From Chryseobacterium endalhagicum (GTDB lineage: Bacteria > Bacteroidota > Bacteroidia > Flavobacteriales > Weeksellaceae): a stretch of 64,000 nt of DNA. Every line of letters starts with the position of its first letter. The first letter of the stretch is position 1. Below, piece after piece: positions 16,789 through 25,104 of the stretch. A model generated the notes under the pieces. It searched no databases and had not been told where the DNA came from. It saw only the letters and a list, made by a program, of their open reading frames with translations. The translations under genes and the position numbers were made by a program. The stretch covers positions 496,001-560,000 of the forward strand of contig NZ_JAELVM010000002.1 in assembly GCF_016745235.1 (NCBI RefSeq), written 5' to 3'.

Positions 16789-19665
16789 GTGAAATCCATA
16801 TACCCCAAATCTTATCAACAGAAAATATATCTTATTCCTTTTCTGACCCTTTTTTTCACGGGCTTTTTACAGGCTCAGCAACTTATTGAAGTCAGTGGAG
16901 TTATAAAACACACAGATACTCAGAAAGGAATTGCCGGAGTGCAGATCCAGGTCGAAAAAACTCAGGATACAGCCATCACCGATCAGGAAGGAAGTTTTAA
17001 ATTGAGAACAAGAGTGAAGATTCCCTTCAGAATTGTCATCAACAAAGAGGGATTTGCAGAGCAGACCACTGAAATCCTTTCGCTGTCCAATAAAATTTCA
17101 ATAGACCTGAATCCTCAGAATACCATCATCAATGAGGTGGTTGTTTCAGCATCGCGTGTTCCTGAGAAAATCATGAAATCACCGATTGCTATTGAAAAGA
17201 TTGATATCAAAACCATCCGGGAAAGCCCGGCTGCCACTTTCTACGAAACCCTGGAAAATGTAAAAGGACTGCAGCTTTTAACCTCAAGCCTTACTTTAAA
17301 AGTTCCCAACTCCAGAGGGTTCAATTCTCCGAATAACTTCCGCTTTATGCAGCTGGTGGATGGCGTGGACGTACAGTCTGCCACACTCGGTGTTCCGCTT
17401 GGAAATGCTATTGGCCCTACAGAACTGGATATCCAGTCGATGGAAATTACACCCGGTGCCGCTTCCGCCCTTTACGGGATGAATGCAGTTAACGGATTGG
17501 CGAGTCTCCAGACAAAAGATCCGTTTACTTCCGAAGGCGTAAGTCTTTATTTCAGAGGTGGCGTAAACCATGTGGATAATGTGAATCATAAAACAGCTGC
17601 GTTGGGAGAAAGTGCGGTCAGAATTGCAAAAGTCATCAATAAAAACTTTGCTGTAAAGGTCAATGCTTCGTATTTCAGCGGCGTTGACTGGATCTCGGAC
17701 AACCGTACAGATCAGAATTCCAATCCATTGATCACCGCCAATCCCAATTTTCCTTTGGCCAACAATCCTGCTGAAGATCTCTGGAACAAATACGGGGACG
17801 AAAGGAATAACCGGACATCCGTTAAGGTGAATTATAATGGAAAACCAACCACATTTAATGTTTCAAGGACAGGATATTATGAAAAAGATCTGGTAAGCCC
17901 GGAAGTGAAAAATATAAAATTTGATGCCGGATTGTATTACCGCTTCGGAGACCAGTGGAGAACTTCCTATGTTTACCGTTATGGCCTTCTGGACGGAACT
18001 TTTCAGAGAGGAAATAAAATCCGCCTGCAGAATGCCACCGTTCAGAATCATAAAGTGGAACTTACAGGGAAAGAATTGACATTCAGAGCGTATATGTCGA
18101 TAGAGAACACAGGAGATTCTTATAACCTGAAACCTCTGGCAGATAATCTTGACCTTACGAACCTTTCCAATACGAACTGGAAAAATATATTTCAAACTAC
18201 CTTACAGGACCGTCTTAATTCCGGAGTGAACCTGAATGATGCTTTTATTTTAGCCAGAAAGGAAGCAGACAGGAACAGAGCCGTTCCCGGAACAGCCGCT
18301 TTTGAACAGTTAAAAAATACAATCATCGGGATCAACAACTGGGATTCTGCCAATTCGGGAATTGCAGGAGCTCCGGCGACCGGAGGGGCAAAACTGGATC
18401 AGAGATCACGCTTTTATCAGGGTGAGATTACTTACGATTTCAGCAGATTCATTAAAGTATTCAGCCTGCTGGCGGGAGCAGATTACCGTCTTTACAGCAT
18501 CACGCCGGACGGAAACAATTTTGTTGATTTCGGGAGACCTGTCACGGAAAGAAATATTCCTTTGAGTGACGGGACTTTCGGGAAAAATGTGATCTATCAG
18601 AAATATGGAGCATTTGCCCAGCTTACCAAACTTTTTTTCAATGATAAACTGAAGGTGAATCTGGCATTGCGTGCCGACAGAAACCCGGAATTTGAAACCA
18701 AATTCAATCCGCGCATAAGTCTTGTATATTCTCCAGTTAATCAGCATAATTTCAGGGTGTCTTTTCAGAACGGATACCGTTTTCCTTCCTTATTTGAAGC
18801 TTTATCTTTTGTGAATAACGGAAACGTAAGAAGAGTAGGAGGACTTTCTATGGCGAATGAAGGACTGGGTTACCTTGAAAACTCTTATACGCTGGCTTCT
18901 ATCGATCAGTTTATAGGCGCGGTGAACAGAGATGTGGATGGAGGACTCGGCCAGAATCAGGCCGCTTTGAAAAACAGAAATCTTTTAGCCGCAGCCAATC
19001 TGCCTAAATTACAGCCTGAAAAGGTAAATTCCTTTGAAATAGGCTACAAATCTGCCTTTTTTAACAGCAAACTGGTCATCGACTGGGATTTTTACTACAA
19101 TGTCTACGAAGGTTTTCTTGGGCAGGTAGAAGTGGCTGTCCCTAAAAACGAAAATATAGGGAGCGATAACGCTGTTTTGGCGATGCTCGACAGAAGCAAG
19201 CAGGACCGCTACAGGGTGTATACCAACAGCAACAGTATCTACAAAAGTTTAGGAACGTCTTTAGGAATCCGCTATAATCTGGTGAAGAATTATAATGTGA
19301 ATGTGAACGTATCCTATAATGATCTGATCTCTACCAATACTTCTGATCTCTTTATCACAGCCTTCAATACCCCTAAATGGGCGGTCAACCTTAGTGTTGG
19401 AAACAGGGAGGTTATCAAAAATATCGGTTTTACTGTAGCGGCAAGATGGCAGAACAGCTTTTTATGGGAAAGCCCGCTGGCTTCGGGAAATATTCCGGCT
19501 TATTATACCATTGATGCGCAGGCAACATGGAGAATTCCTGAAATAAAGGCAAGTGTGAAGATCGGAGCAACCAATCTTCTTAACCGCCGGTATCTTCAGT
19601 ATGCAGCAGGTCCCGAGATCGGAGGACTGTATTATTTAGCTTTTACCTACGATTTAAAACTCTGA
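16789..19665 (+). CDS. TonB-dependent receptor
   Basis: A 958-residue outer-membrane receptor. A signal peptide ends near FLQAQQ (about residue 30), then comes a carboxypeptidase-regulatory-like beta sandwich (about 32-115), the TonB box/plug (NEVVVSASRVPEK, about 117-245) and a 22-strand barrel to the C-terminal YDLKL. It begins with GTG; no in-frame ATG lies upstream. There is no SusD partner. Its place at the end of the sulfur operon, before a siroheme/permease fusion, suggests import of a sulfur compound or of a metal needed for the pathway, but the ligand is unknown. Confidence 0.92.
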   Translation: MKSIYPKSYQQKIYLIPFLTLFFTGFLQAQQLIEVSGVIKHTDTQKGIAGVQIQVEKTQDTAITDQEGSFKLRTRVKIPFRIVINKEGFAEQTTEILSLSNKISIDLNPQNTIINEVVVSASRVPEKIMKSPIAIEKIDIKTIRESPAATFYETLENVKGLQLLTSSLTLKVPNSRGFNSPNNFRFMQLVDGVDVQSATLGVPLGNAIGPTELDIQSMEITPGAASALYGMNAVNGLASLQTKDPFTSEGVSLYFRGGVNHVDNVNHKTAALGESAVRIAKVINKNFAVKVNASYFSGVDWISDNRTDQNSNPLITANPNFPLANNPAEDLWNKYGDERNNRTSVKVNYNGKPTTFNVSRTGYYEKDLVSPEVKNIKFDAGLYYRFGDQWRTSYVYRYGLLDGTFQRGNKIRLQNATVQNHKVELTGKELTFRAYMSIENTGDSYNLKPLADNLDLTNLSNTNWKNIFQTTLQDRLNSGVNLNDAFILARKEADRNRAVPGTAAFEQLKNTIIGINNWDSANSGIAGAPATGGAKLDQRSRFYQGEITYDFSRFIKVFSLLAGADYRLYSITPDGNNFVDFGRPVTERNIPLSDGTFGKNVIYQKYGAFAQLTKLFFNDKLKVNLALRADRNPEFETKFNPRISLVYSPVNQHNFRVSFQNGYRFPSLFEALSFVNNGNVRRVGGLSMANEGLGYLENSYTLASIDQFIGAVNRDVDGGLGQNQAALKNRNLLAAANLPKLQPEKVNSFEIGYKSAFFNSKLVIDWDFYYNVYEGFLGQVEVAVPKNENIGSDNAVLAMLDRSKQDRYRVYTNSNSIYKSLGTSLGIRYNLVKNYNVNVNVSYNDLISTNTSDLFITAFNTPKWAVNLSVGNREVIKNIGFTVAARWQNSFLWESPLASGNIPAYYTIDAQATWRIPEIKASVKIGATNLLNRRYLQYAAGPEIGGLYYLAFTYDLKL

Positions 19666-19670
19666 AAACA

Positions 19671-21197
19671 ATGAGCAATACGTTATATCCCATATTTTTA
19701 AAACTCGAGGAATTATCTGTGCTCATCATTGGAGGCGGAAATATTGCTTTGGAAAAACTGCAGTCTGTTCTGGGAAATTCTCCCAGGGCCCGTATTAAGC
19801 TGGTCGCCAAAGAGATTAACGATCAGGTTAAAGATTTAAAACAAAATTATCCCAATCTCACCCTTCATGAAAGATCATATACGGATAATGATTTTAACAG
19901 TGCTGATATTGCCATCGTAGCCGTAAATGATATTATTCTGGCTGAGCAGATCCGCAGCAGGGCCCATCAGAATAATACATTGGTGAATATTGCTGACAAA
20001 CCGGGTTTGTGCGATTTCTATCTGGGGTCAATCGTCAGAAAAGGAGATCTTAAAATTGCGGTTTCTACCAATGGAAAATCCCCGACGGTTGCCAAAAGAC
20101 TGCGTGAAATCTTAACGGAAATCATTCCTGATGAAGAAATGGACGGGCTTCTGAACAATATGCAGCATATCAGAAATCAACTGCAGGGAGATTTTACCCA
20201 CAAAGTAAAAGAACTGAACAGGCTGACCACGCAATATCTCGGCGAAAAAGAAACCGGGCCCGCAGAAACCAAACTGGAAATGGAAAAGCTGATCAGCATC
20301 ACCAAAGCAGTCCAGCGGAGGGCCAATATCTATCTGGGAATTATTGGAGTTCTGACGCTGATCGGGATTTTGGCATTAATTATCTATCAGTTCAATCTGT
20401 CCGGAGATATCCAGAGCTTTCTCAGTAAAGACGGATACATTTTTTACTGGATGCTGCTGGCCGGGTTCCTGGCTGAGATTGTTGCCGGATCAATGGGGAT
20501 GGGATATGGCGTTATCTGTACCACCATTTTGCTTTTACTCAATGTGCCGCCGTCTGTTGTCAGTGCAAGCATCCATTCAGCAGAGTCTTTCACATCAGCT
20601 GCGGGGAGTATCAGTCATTACAAGCTGGGAAATGTCAATAAAAAAATGGTATGGGTTTTATTTCCTGTGGCAGCAGTAGGTGCTTTTATCGGAGCATTTG
20701 CCCTGTCGCATTTCGGAGAACATTATGCACATATTGTAAAGCCAATCATTGCCTGTTATACCCTTTATTTAGGCATTAATATTCTTAGGAACGCTTTTAG
20801 TAGAAAAGAAAAAAGATCAGTCAACAGGCTGCCCAGAAAAAGAACGAATCTCAGAATACTGGGATTGGTGGGAGGATTCATAGATTCTTTTGCAGGCGGA
20901 GGATGGGGTCCGCTGGTTACCGGAACACTGATCAAGGAAGGGAGAACGCCGAGGTATGTGGTAGGCAGCTCTACGATGGCTAAATTTTTACTGACCATTG
21001 TAAGTGCTCTGACCTTTATTTTTACCATCGGGATTCATCACTGGAATATCGTGCTCGGTCTTCTTCTCGGAGGTGTTTTTACCGCTCCTTTTTCAGCCAT
21101 GTTTACTTCGCGGCTGCCGGCTAAGAAAATGTTTGCAGTAGTAGGTTTCGTGGTGATTATAATGAGCCTTATTACCATCGTAAAATCATTGGCATAG
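19671..21197 (+). CDS. Siroheme synthase N-domain fused to TauE/SafE permease
   Basis: A 508-residue two-part protein. Residues 1-200 match the CysG N-terminal/Met8 type (Rossmann motif VLIIGGGNIALEK, NIADKPGLCDFYLGS, STNGKSPTVAKRLRE), which oxidises precorrin-2 and inserts iron to give siroheme. After a linker and a first membrane helix near 223-243, residues 250-508 form a TSUP (TauE/SafE) permease with helices and two similar halves (AGFLAEIVAGSMGMGYG, GGFIDSFAGGGWGP). TSUP proteins move sulfite, sulfonates or sulfate. It starts 5 bases after the receptor, so the last operon gene may combine cofactor synthesis with sulfur-anion transport. Confidence 0.88.
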   Translation: MSNTLYPIFLKLEELSVLIIGGGNIALEKLQSVLGNSPRARIKLVAKEINDQVKDLKQNYPNLTLHERSYTDNDFNSADIAIVAVNDIILAEQIRSRAHQNNTLVNIADKPGLCDFYLGSIVRKGDLKIAVSTNGKSPTVAKRLREILTEIIPDEEMDGLLNNMQHIRNQLQGDFTHKVKELNRLTTQYLGEKETGPAETKLEMEKLISITKAVQRRANIYLGIIGVLTLIGILALIIYQFNLSGDIQSFLSKDGYIFYWMLLAGFLAEIVAGSMGMGYGVICTTILLLLNVPPSVVSASIHSAESFTSAAGSISHYKLGNVNKKMVWVLFPVAAVGAFIGAFALSHFGEHYAHIVKPIIACYTLYLGINILRNAFSRKEKRSVNRLPRKRTNLRILGLVGGFIDSFAGGGWGPLVTGTLIKEGRTPRYVVGSSTMAKFLLTIVSALTFIFTIGIHHWNIVLGLLLGGVFTAPFSAMFTSRLPAKKMFAVVGFVVIIMSLITIVKSLA

Positions 21198-21363
21198 ATC
21201 TTCCTTCAGGAATGTTTTTTTATGTAAAGCATCAGAATTGTTTTCCTGAATACCGGATCCGGGGCCGCATATCAGTTATCGAAATTTTAAATCGGATATA
21301 AATCTTTGAAAATCAAAATAATGATAGATTTGTAAGGTTCAGATGTAAATTGTTTAGTTTTAT

Positions 21364-21371
21364 TATATTTG
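21364..21371 (+). promoter_or_regulatory. Bacteroidota -7 box upstream of HMG-CoA lyase
   Basis: TATATTTG, a perfect TAnnTTTG, lies 19 bases before the start codon at 21391. No -33 TTTG was seen at the expected distance. Confidence 0.5.
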
Positions 21372-21390
21372 AGAAAATCAAAAAGTAAAA

Positions 21391-22239
21391 ATGTTTCTAA
21401 CAGAATGTCCTAGAGATGCCATGCAGGGTTGGGGTGAATTTATCCCTACCAGCCAAAAAATAGATTACATCAACTCTCTGATGGAAGTTGGTTTCGATGT
21501 ACTGGACTGTCTGAGTTTTGTTTCCCCGAAAGCAATTCCACAGATGGCTGACTCTGCTGAGGTGGCCGAAAATATTGATAAATCTTTATCCGATACAAAA
21601 GTCTCTGCCATTATCGGGAATTACAGAGGCGCAGAGAAAGCACTGAAACATCAGACTGTAGATATTCTGGGCTTTCCGTTTTCTATTTCGGAAACATTTC
21701 AGCACAGGAATACCAATAAAAACCAGGAAGAAGCTTTTGAAGAAATCATCAGGATGCTTGAACTCGTTAAAAGTGAAGGAAAACAGCTGAATATCTATTT
21801 CTCCATGGCGTTCGGAAATCCTTACGGAGAAATGTGGAAATGGGAAGATGTGGATTTCTGGGCAAAAAGATTTTCAGAGATCGGAGTGAAAGATGTCCTG
21901 CTTTCTGATACTACGGGAGTGGCAACTCCTGAAACCATTGCGCTTTTGTTTGAAAAAATCCCGTCTAAATACCCGGAGATCAATTTCGGAGGGCATTTCC
22001 ATAACCGTTACGAAGATTCCTACTCAAAATTGAAAGCGGCGTATGATAAAGGCTGCAGAAGATTCGACAGTGCGATTAAAGGAATCGGAGGATGTCCTAT
22101 GGCGAAAGATGATCTGGTAGGAAATATGCCTACAGAACAGGTAATCAACTTTATGAGCGTAGAAAAAGCAGAGCATAAGCTTAATCTGCTGAATTTTGAA
22201 AGCTCTTATAATAAAGCAAAGGATATTTTTCATTTTTAG
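21391..22239 (+). CDS. Hydroxymethylglutaryl-CoA lyase
   Basis: A 282-residue TIM-barrel enzyme of the HMGL-like family. ECPRDAMQGW near the N terminus is the metal/substrate motif (usually EVGPRDGLQ), GGHFHNR holds the two metal-binding His, and GIGGCPMA contains the signature Cys of HMG-CoA lyase. It cleaves HMG-CoA to acetyl-CoA and acetoacetate in leucine breakdown. It stands alone after the sulfur operon, with its own -7 box. A close homologous function in the same family is less likely because of the Cys signature. Confidence 0.88.
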   Translation: MFLTECPRDAMQGWGEFIPTSQKIDYINSLMEVGFDVLDCLSFVSPKAIPQMADSAEVAENIDKSLSDTKVSAIIGNYRGAEKALKHQTVDILGFPFSISETFQHRNTNKNQEEAFEEIIRMLELVKSEGKQLNIYFSMAFGNPYGEMWKWEDVDFWAKRFSEIGVKDVLLSDTTGVATPETIALLFEKIPSKYPEINFGGHFHNRYEDSYSKLKAAYDKGCRRFDSAIKGIGGCPMAKDDLVGNMPTEQVINFMSVEKAEHKLNLLNFESSYNKAKDIFHF

Positions 22240-22251
22240 TAAAAATTCTAT

Positions 22252-22327
22252 CGCAGATCGGGGAGAAAGCAGATGGAGCTATTCTTAAATATTAAAAATC
22301 TGCATCATCCGCCAAATCTGCGCGAAC
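22252..22327. repeat. Interspersed repeat with CGCAGAT/ATCTGCG ends, copy 1
   Basis: Begins CGCAGATCGG and ends AAATCTGCGCGAAC, so the ends are roughly inverted. A diverged second copy lies at 23395-23460 with the same ends (CGCAGATTATG and GATCTGCGTGAA). It has no coding potential. Confidence 0.6.
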
Positions 22328-22342
22328 AACAATATCAATAGG

Positions 22343-22364
22343 AGCGGGTTTTAACCCGCTTTCT
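22343..22364 (+). terminator. Hairpin after HMG-CoA lyase
   Basis: AGCGGGTT and AACCCGCT form an 8-bp perfect stem with a 2-base loop, followed by TTTC. It may act as a terminator; the surrounding sequence also looks like a dispersed flavobacterial repeat. Confidence 0.5.
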
Positions 22365-22426
22365 ATATATTAAAACCTCATCCGGCTTTAGCCAAAACCT
22401 ATTATTTAATTTCAAATACCAACACC

Positions 22427-23266
22427 ATGTCACCAATCATCTCACCATCCGAATTAAAAGAAATTTTCCGGAATCCGGACCTCATCATCCTTGATGCCAG
22501 AGCAGGAAAAGATATGCGTCAGAATTATCTTGATCATCACATCAAAGGCGCCCGTTTTATAGACCTGGATAAAGACCTCGCAGAAATCGGGGACGATGCC
22601 GCTTTTGGAGGCAGACATCCGCTTCCGGAGATTCAAAAATTTGCACAAACACTGGCTGAATTTGGTATTTCCGAAAGTTCGCACCTTGTTATTTATGATG
22701 ATAAAAACGGAGCCAATGCAGCGGCAAGAGCATGGTGGATGCTGAGATCGTTCGGATTGAAGAATGTTCAGGTTTTGGATGGAGGAATTCAGTCTGCTGA
22801 AAAACAGGGAATAGAATTTTCATCCGGTGATGAGACCTTTGAAAAAGAAGGAGTAATTAAAAAAGACCATTGGCTTCTTCCGGTTAAAAGCCTGGAAGGT
22901 GTTGAAAATGAATTAACAGGCCGTTCTTCTACCGTTGTGGATGTAAGAGATGCCTACCGCTATAAAGGAGAATCTGAACCGATTGATCTGGTGGCCGGAC
23001 ATATTCCCGGAGCCATCAATATTCCTTTTTCAGAAAATCTGGATGAAAAAGGGAACTTCCTGAAGCCTGAAGTTTTAAAAGAAAAATATCAGAAGCTTTT
23101 AAAAGACAACCCCCAGCATTTAATCATCCATTGCGGATCGGGCGTTACGGCTTGTCACACTATTTTAGCTTTGGATTATGCCGGTTTCCCGATTCCTGAT
23201 CTGTATGTAGGTTCGTGGAGCGAATGGAGCAGGAGGGAAGGAAAAGAAATTGCGAAAGAGAGTTAA
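22427..23266 (+). CDS. sseA: Rhodanese-type sulfurtransferase (3-mercaptopyruvate type)
   Basis: A 279-residue protein with two rhodanese domains (about 1-145 and 150-279). The first is inactive-type; the second carries the active Cys in HCGSGVTAC. The CGSGVTA form of the loop is typical of 3-mercaptopyruvate sulfurtransferases rather than of thiosulfate rhodaneses. It also has VVDVRDAYRYKGE in the second domain. It would transfer sulfane sulfur in the cytoplasm, fitting a cysteine breakdown role near the sulfur operon. Single gene between repeat-rich gaps. Confidence 0.88.
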   Translation: MSPIISPSELKEIFRNPDLIILDARAGKDMRQNYLDHHIKGARFIDLDKDLAEIGDDAAFGGRHPLPEIQKFAQTLAEFGISESSHLVIYDDKNGANAAARAWWMLRSFGLKNVQVLDGGIQSAEKQGIEFSSGDETFEKEGVIKKDHWLLPVKSLEGVENELTGRSSTVVDVRDAYRYKGESEPIDLVAGHIPGAINIPFSENLDEKGNFLKPEVLKEKYQKLLKDNPQHLIIHCGSGVTACHTILALDYAGFPIPDLYVGSWSEWSRREGKEIAKES

Positions 23267-23502
23267 GGGAGGAAGCTGGAAGAGGGAGGCTGGAAGTTAC
23301 TGTTGGTCTTATTATTTCAGGTAGCCTTATCTTAAAATTTTTGTCATTTATTACAATGTTTTATTTAAATTTATGATGACTTCTTTTTTGCTCTCGCAGA
23401 TTATGCAAATAGAGCCGATTAATAAATATAAAATCTGCTGCATCTGATTGATCTGCGTGAAATTTTAAAACATGTGAGATGTATCCATTTCCTTCATCAG
23501 AA

Positions 23503-23570
23503 TCAATGAAATTGATTCCGCCTTTGCTTCCCTTTATAAAACATTATAATAATTTTCTTTGCGTTAAAAA
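23503..23570. repeat. Interspersed repeat, copy 1 (shared with 30787-30855)
   Basis: Both copies begin TCAATGAAATTGATTCC, contain a TTTGCT..CCTT segment and end TTTGCGTTAAAAA, over 68 and 69 bases. The first bases form a small palindrome (AATCAAT/ATTGATT). Confidence 0.65.
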
Positions 23571-23589
23571 ATGAATTTGTATAAACAGA

Positions 23590-23614
23590 AAAACCCGGAA
23601 ATTTTCCGGGTTTT
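23590..23614. terminator. Bidirectional terminator between convergent genes
   Basis: AAAACCCGGAA and TTCCGGGTTTT form an 11-bp perfect stem with a 3-base loop, with A and T runs on both sides, so it can serve the sulfurtransferase gene (+) and the DUF59 operon (-). Confidence 0.9.
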
Positions 23615-23711
23615 ATATTGTACTTGATAGGAAAGACAGTTTTATTTGGGGGCAGAGTGATTTATGAGATCCAAAACCTCCATCCTCCTGCTTCCCTCTT
23701 CCTTTTTTCAT

Positions 23712-24038
23712 TTAAAGCATTCCCAACTCGAATTTCGCTTCTTCACTCATCATATCCTTGTTCCAGCTTGGCTCGAAAGTAAGCTCTAAATCTACGCTTT
23801 TTACGCCTTCTACTTCTCCTACCTTATCTTTTACTTCCTGTGGCAGGGATTCTGCAACCGGACAGTTCGGGGTAGTAAGGGTCATTATAATTTTTACATC
23901 GCCGTCTTCGGAGATCTGAACATCATAAATAAGGCCCAATTCGTAAATGTCAACCGGAATTTCCGGGTCGTAAACGGATTTTAAGACCGTAATGATTTCC
24001 TCACCAATGTCAGCAATTTGATCGTCTGTAAATTTCAT
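23712..24038 (-). CDS. DUF59/MIP18-family Fe-S assembly protein (SufT-like)
   Basis: A 108-residue single-domain protein. The sequence DPEIPVDIYELGLIYD and the loop TTPNCPVAESLP, with its conserved Cys, define the DUF59 (MIP18/PaaD-like) family, which takes part in Fe-S cluster maturation and is often tied to SUF genes. It is the last gene of a four-gene minus-strand unit, 3 bases after the exonuclease gene. No other suf gene is in the window. Confidence 0.88.
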   Translation of the reverse strand: MKFTDDQIADIGEEIITVLKSVYDPEIPVDIYELGLIYDVQISEDGDVKIIMTLTTPNCPVAESLPQEVKDKVGEVEGVKSVDLELTFEPSWNKDMMSEEAKFELGML

Positions 24039-24041
24039 TTT

Positions 24042-24743
24042 TTAATCTAGATTGATATTCCTTTTCAACAAATCTTCCTGGCGCATCCGCCGGAAAACAT
24101 TTGCCAAAGTTAAGACATCTTTTTCACAATAGTCTACAATTCGCTGCAAGTCTTTTTCTATGTAGTAGATTGATGAAACCATTGAGCCGTCTATATCATC
24201 CTTTGGAGTAGGAATTCCGAAGACATGAGCCAGCAGTTCAAGGGAAACAAAACTTTTATAATCCCCGAATTTCCAAAGCTCCATCGTATCAATATGCGGA
24301 ATTTCCCAGGGCTTTTTTCCAAACATCTGGAACGGAACCGGAGGCTGCATCCCATTGATCAGATACCGTCTTGCGATCCACGGAAAATCAAATTCCTTTC
24401 CGTTGTGGGCGCAGAGGATTACATTGTTCAATCTCGGACTGTTGAAAATCTCACCGAACTCCTGAAGCATTTTTTTCTCATCGTGACCCGAAAAGCTTTT
24501 AATTTTTAAAGTCTCATTCTTCTCTACCATTCCGATGGTGATGCAGATAATCTTTCCGAATTCAGCCATAATGCCGGCACGGTCATAGAACTCTTCAGCC
24601 GTTACGTCTTCCTTTCTCTGAAATCTTGTTTTTTTATCCCAGAGTTTCTGTTCGGCTTCAGGCAGGTCGTTCCATGAGCCTGATCCCGGAACGGTCTCAA
24701 TATCAAGAAATAAGATTTTTTCTAATGGAATGTGCTGTATCAT
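24042..24743 (-). CDS. PolB-like 3'-5' exonuclease
   Basis: A 233-residue DEDD exonuclease. Motif I is FLDIETVPG (Asp and Glu), motif II is AHNGKEFDFPW and motif III is YCEKDVLTL, matching the predicted PolB-related exonuclease family. The fold would be RNase-H-like with two metal ions. It probably trims or proofreads nucleic acid in the cytoplasm; the substrate is not known. It sits between csaA and the DUF59 gene with gaps of 13 and 3 bases. Confidence 0.85.
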   Translation of the reverse strand: MIQHIPLEKILFLDIETVPGSGSWNDLPEAEQKLWDKKTRFQRKEDVTAEEFYDRAGIMAEFGKIICITIGMVEKNETLKIKSFSGHDEKKMLQEFGEIFNSPRLNNVILCAHNGKEFDFPWIARRYLINGMQPPVPFQMFGKKPWEIPHIDTMELWKFGDYKSFVSLELLAHVFGIPTPKDDIDGSMVSSIYYIEKDLQRIVDYCEKDVLTLANVFRRMRQEDLLKRNINLD

Positions 24744-24756
24744 ATGTGTTTGGTTT

Positions 24757-25104
24757 TTATCCTATCGGCATTCCGTTTTTTACCGGAAGTGAGGGCGTTA
24801 AAAGAGTAACATCTTTTTTATCTTCGCCATAAACTCCCATGACAAGGCATTCACTGAAGAAATTGGCGATCTGTTTTTTGGGAAAGTTCACAACGGCCAT
24901 TACCTGTTTTCCGATCAGTTCTTCTTTTCTGTAAAGAGAAGTGATCTGTGCGGAGGATTTTTTAATGCCAAGATCCCCGAAATCTATTTCCAGCTGGTAA
25001 GACGGATTTCTTGCTTTCTCAAAATCGGTAACTGAAATGATGGTTCCGCACCGTAAGTCTATTTTTTCAAAGTCTGCCCAGGATATTTCTGGTTTTATGG
25101 TCAT
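24757..25104 (-). CDS. csaA: CsaA-type tRNA-binding protein
   Basis: A 115-residue OB-fold protein of the tRNA-binding/CsaA family, with the features WADFEKIDLRCGTI, PSYQLEIDFG, KKSSAQIT and QVMAVVNFPKKQIA. CsaA was described as an export-related chaperone and binds tRNA-like structures. Length agrees with the family. Its first four bases (ATGA) overlap the stop of the gene upstream. Confidence 0.93.
   Translation of the reverse strand: MTIKPEISWADFEKIDLRCGTIISVTDFEKARNPSYQLEIDFGDLGIKKSSAQITSLYRKEELIGKQVMAVVNFPKKQIANFFSECLVMGVYGEDKKDVTLLTPSLPVKNGMPIG

Larger units (their letters stand above)
23267..23711. repeat. 445-base gap holding three repeat types and a terminator
   Basis: No gene is seen here. 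The gap starts with a purine-rich arm (23268-23303, GGAAGCTGGAAGAGGGAGG) and ends with a roughly complementary pyrimidine-rich arm (23672-23708), related to the element at 1775-1941. Between them are the second copy of the CGCAGAT repeat (23395-23460), a repeat shared with 30787-30855 (23503-23570) and a terminator. Confidence 0.65.

Noticed and set aside
16789..19665. SusC/SusD-type nutrient pair
   Set aside because: No SusD-like lipoprotein follows, and the receptor is followed by the siroheme/permease fusion.
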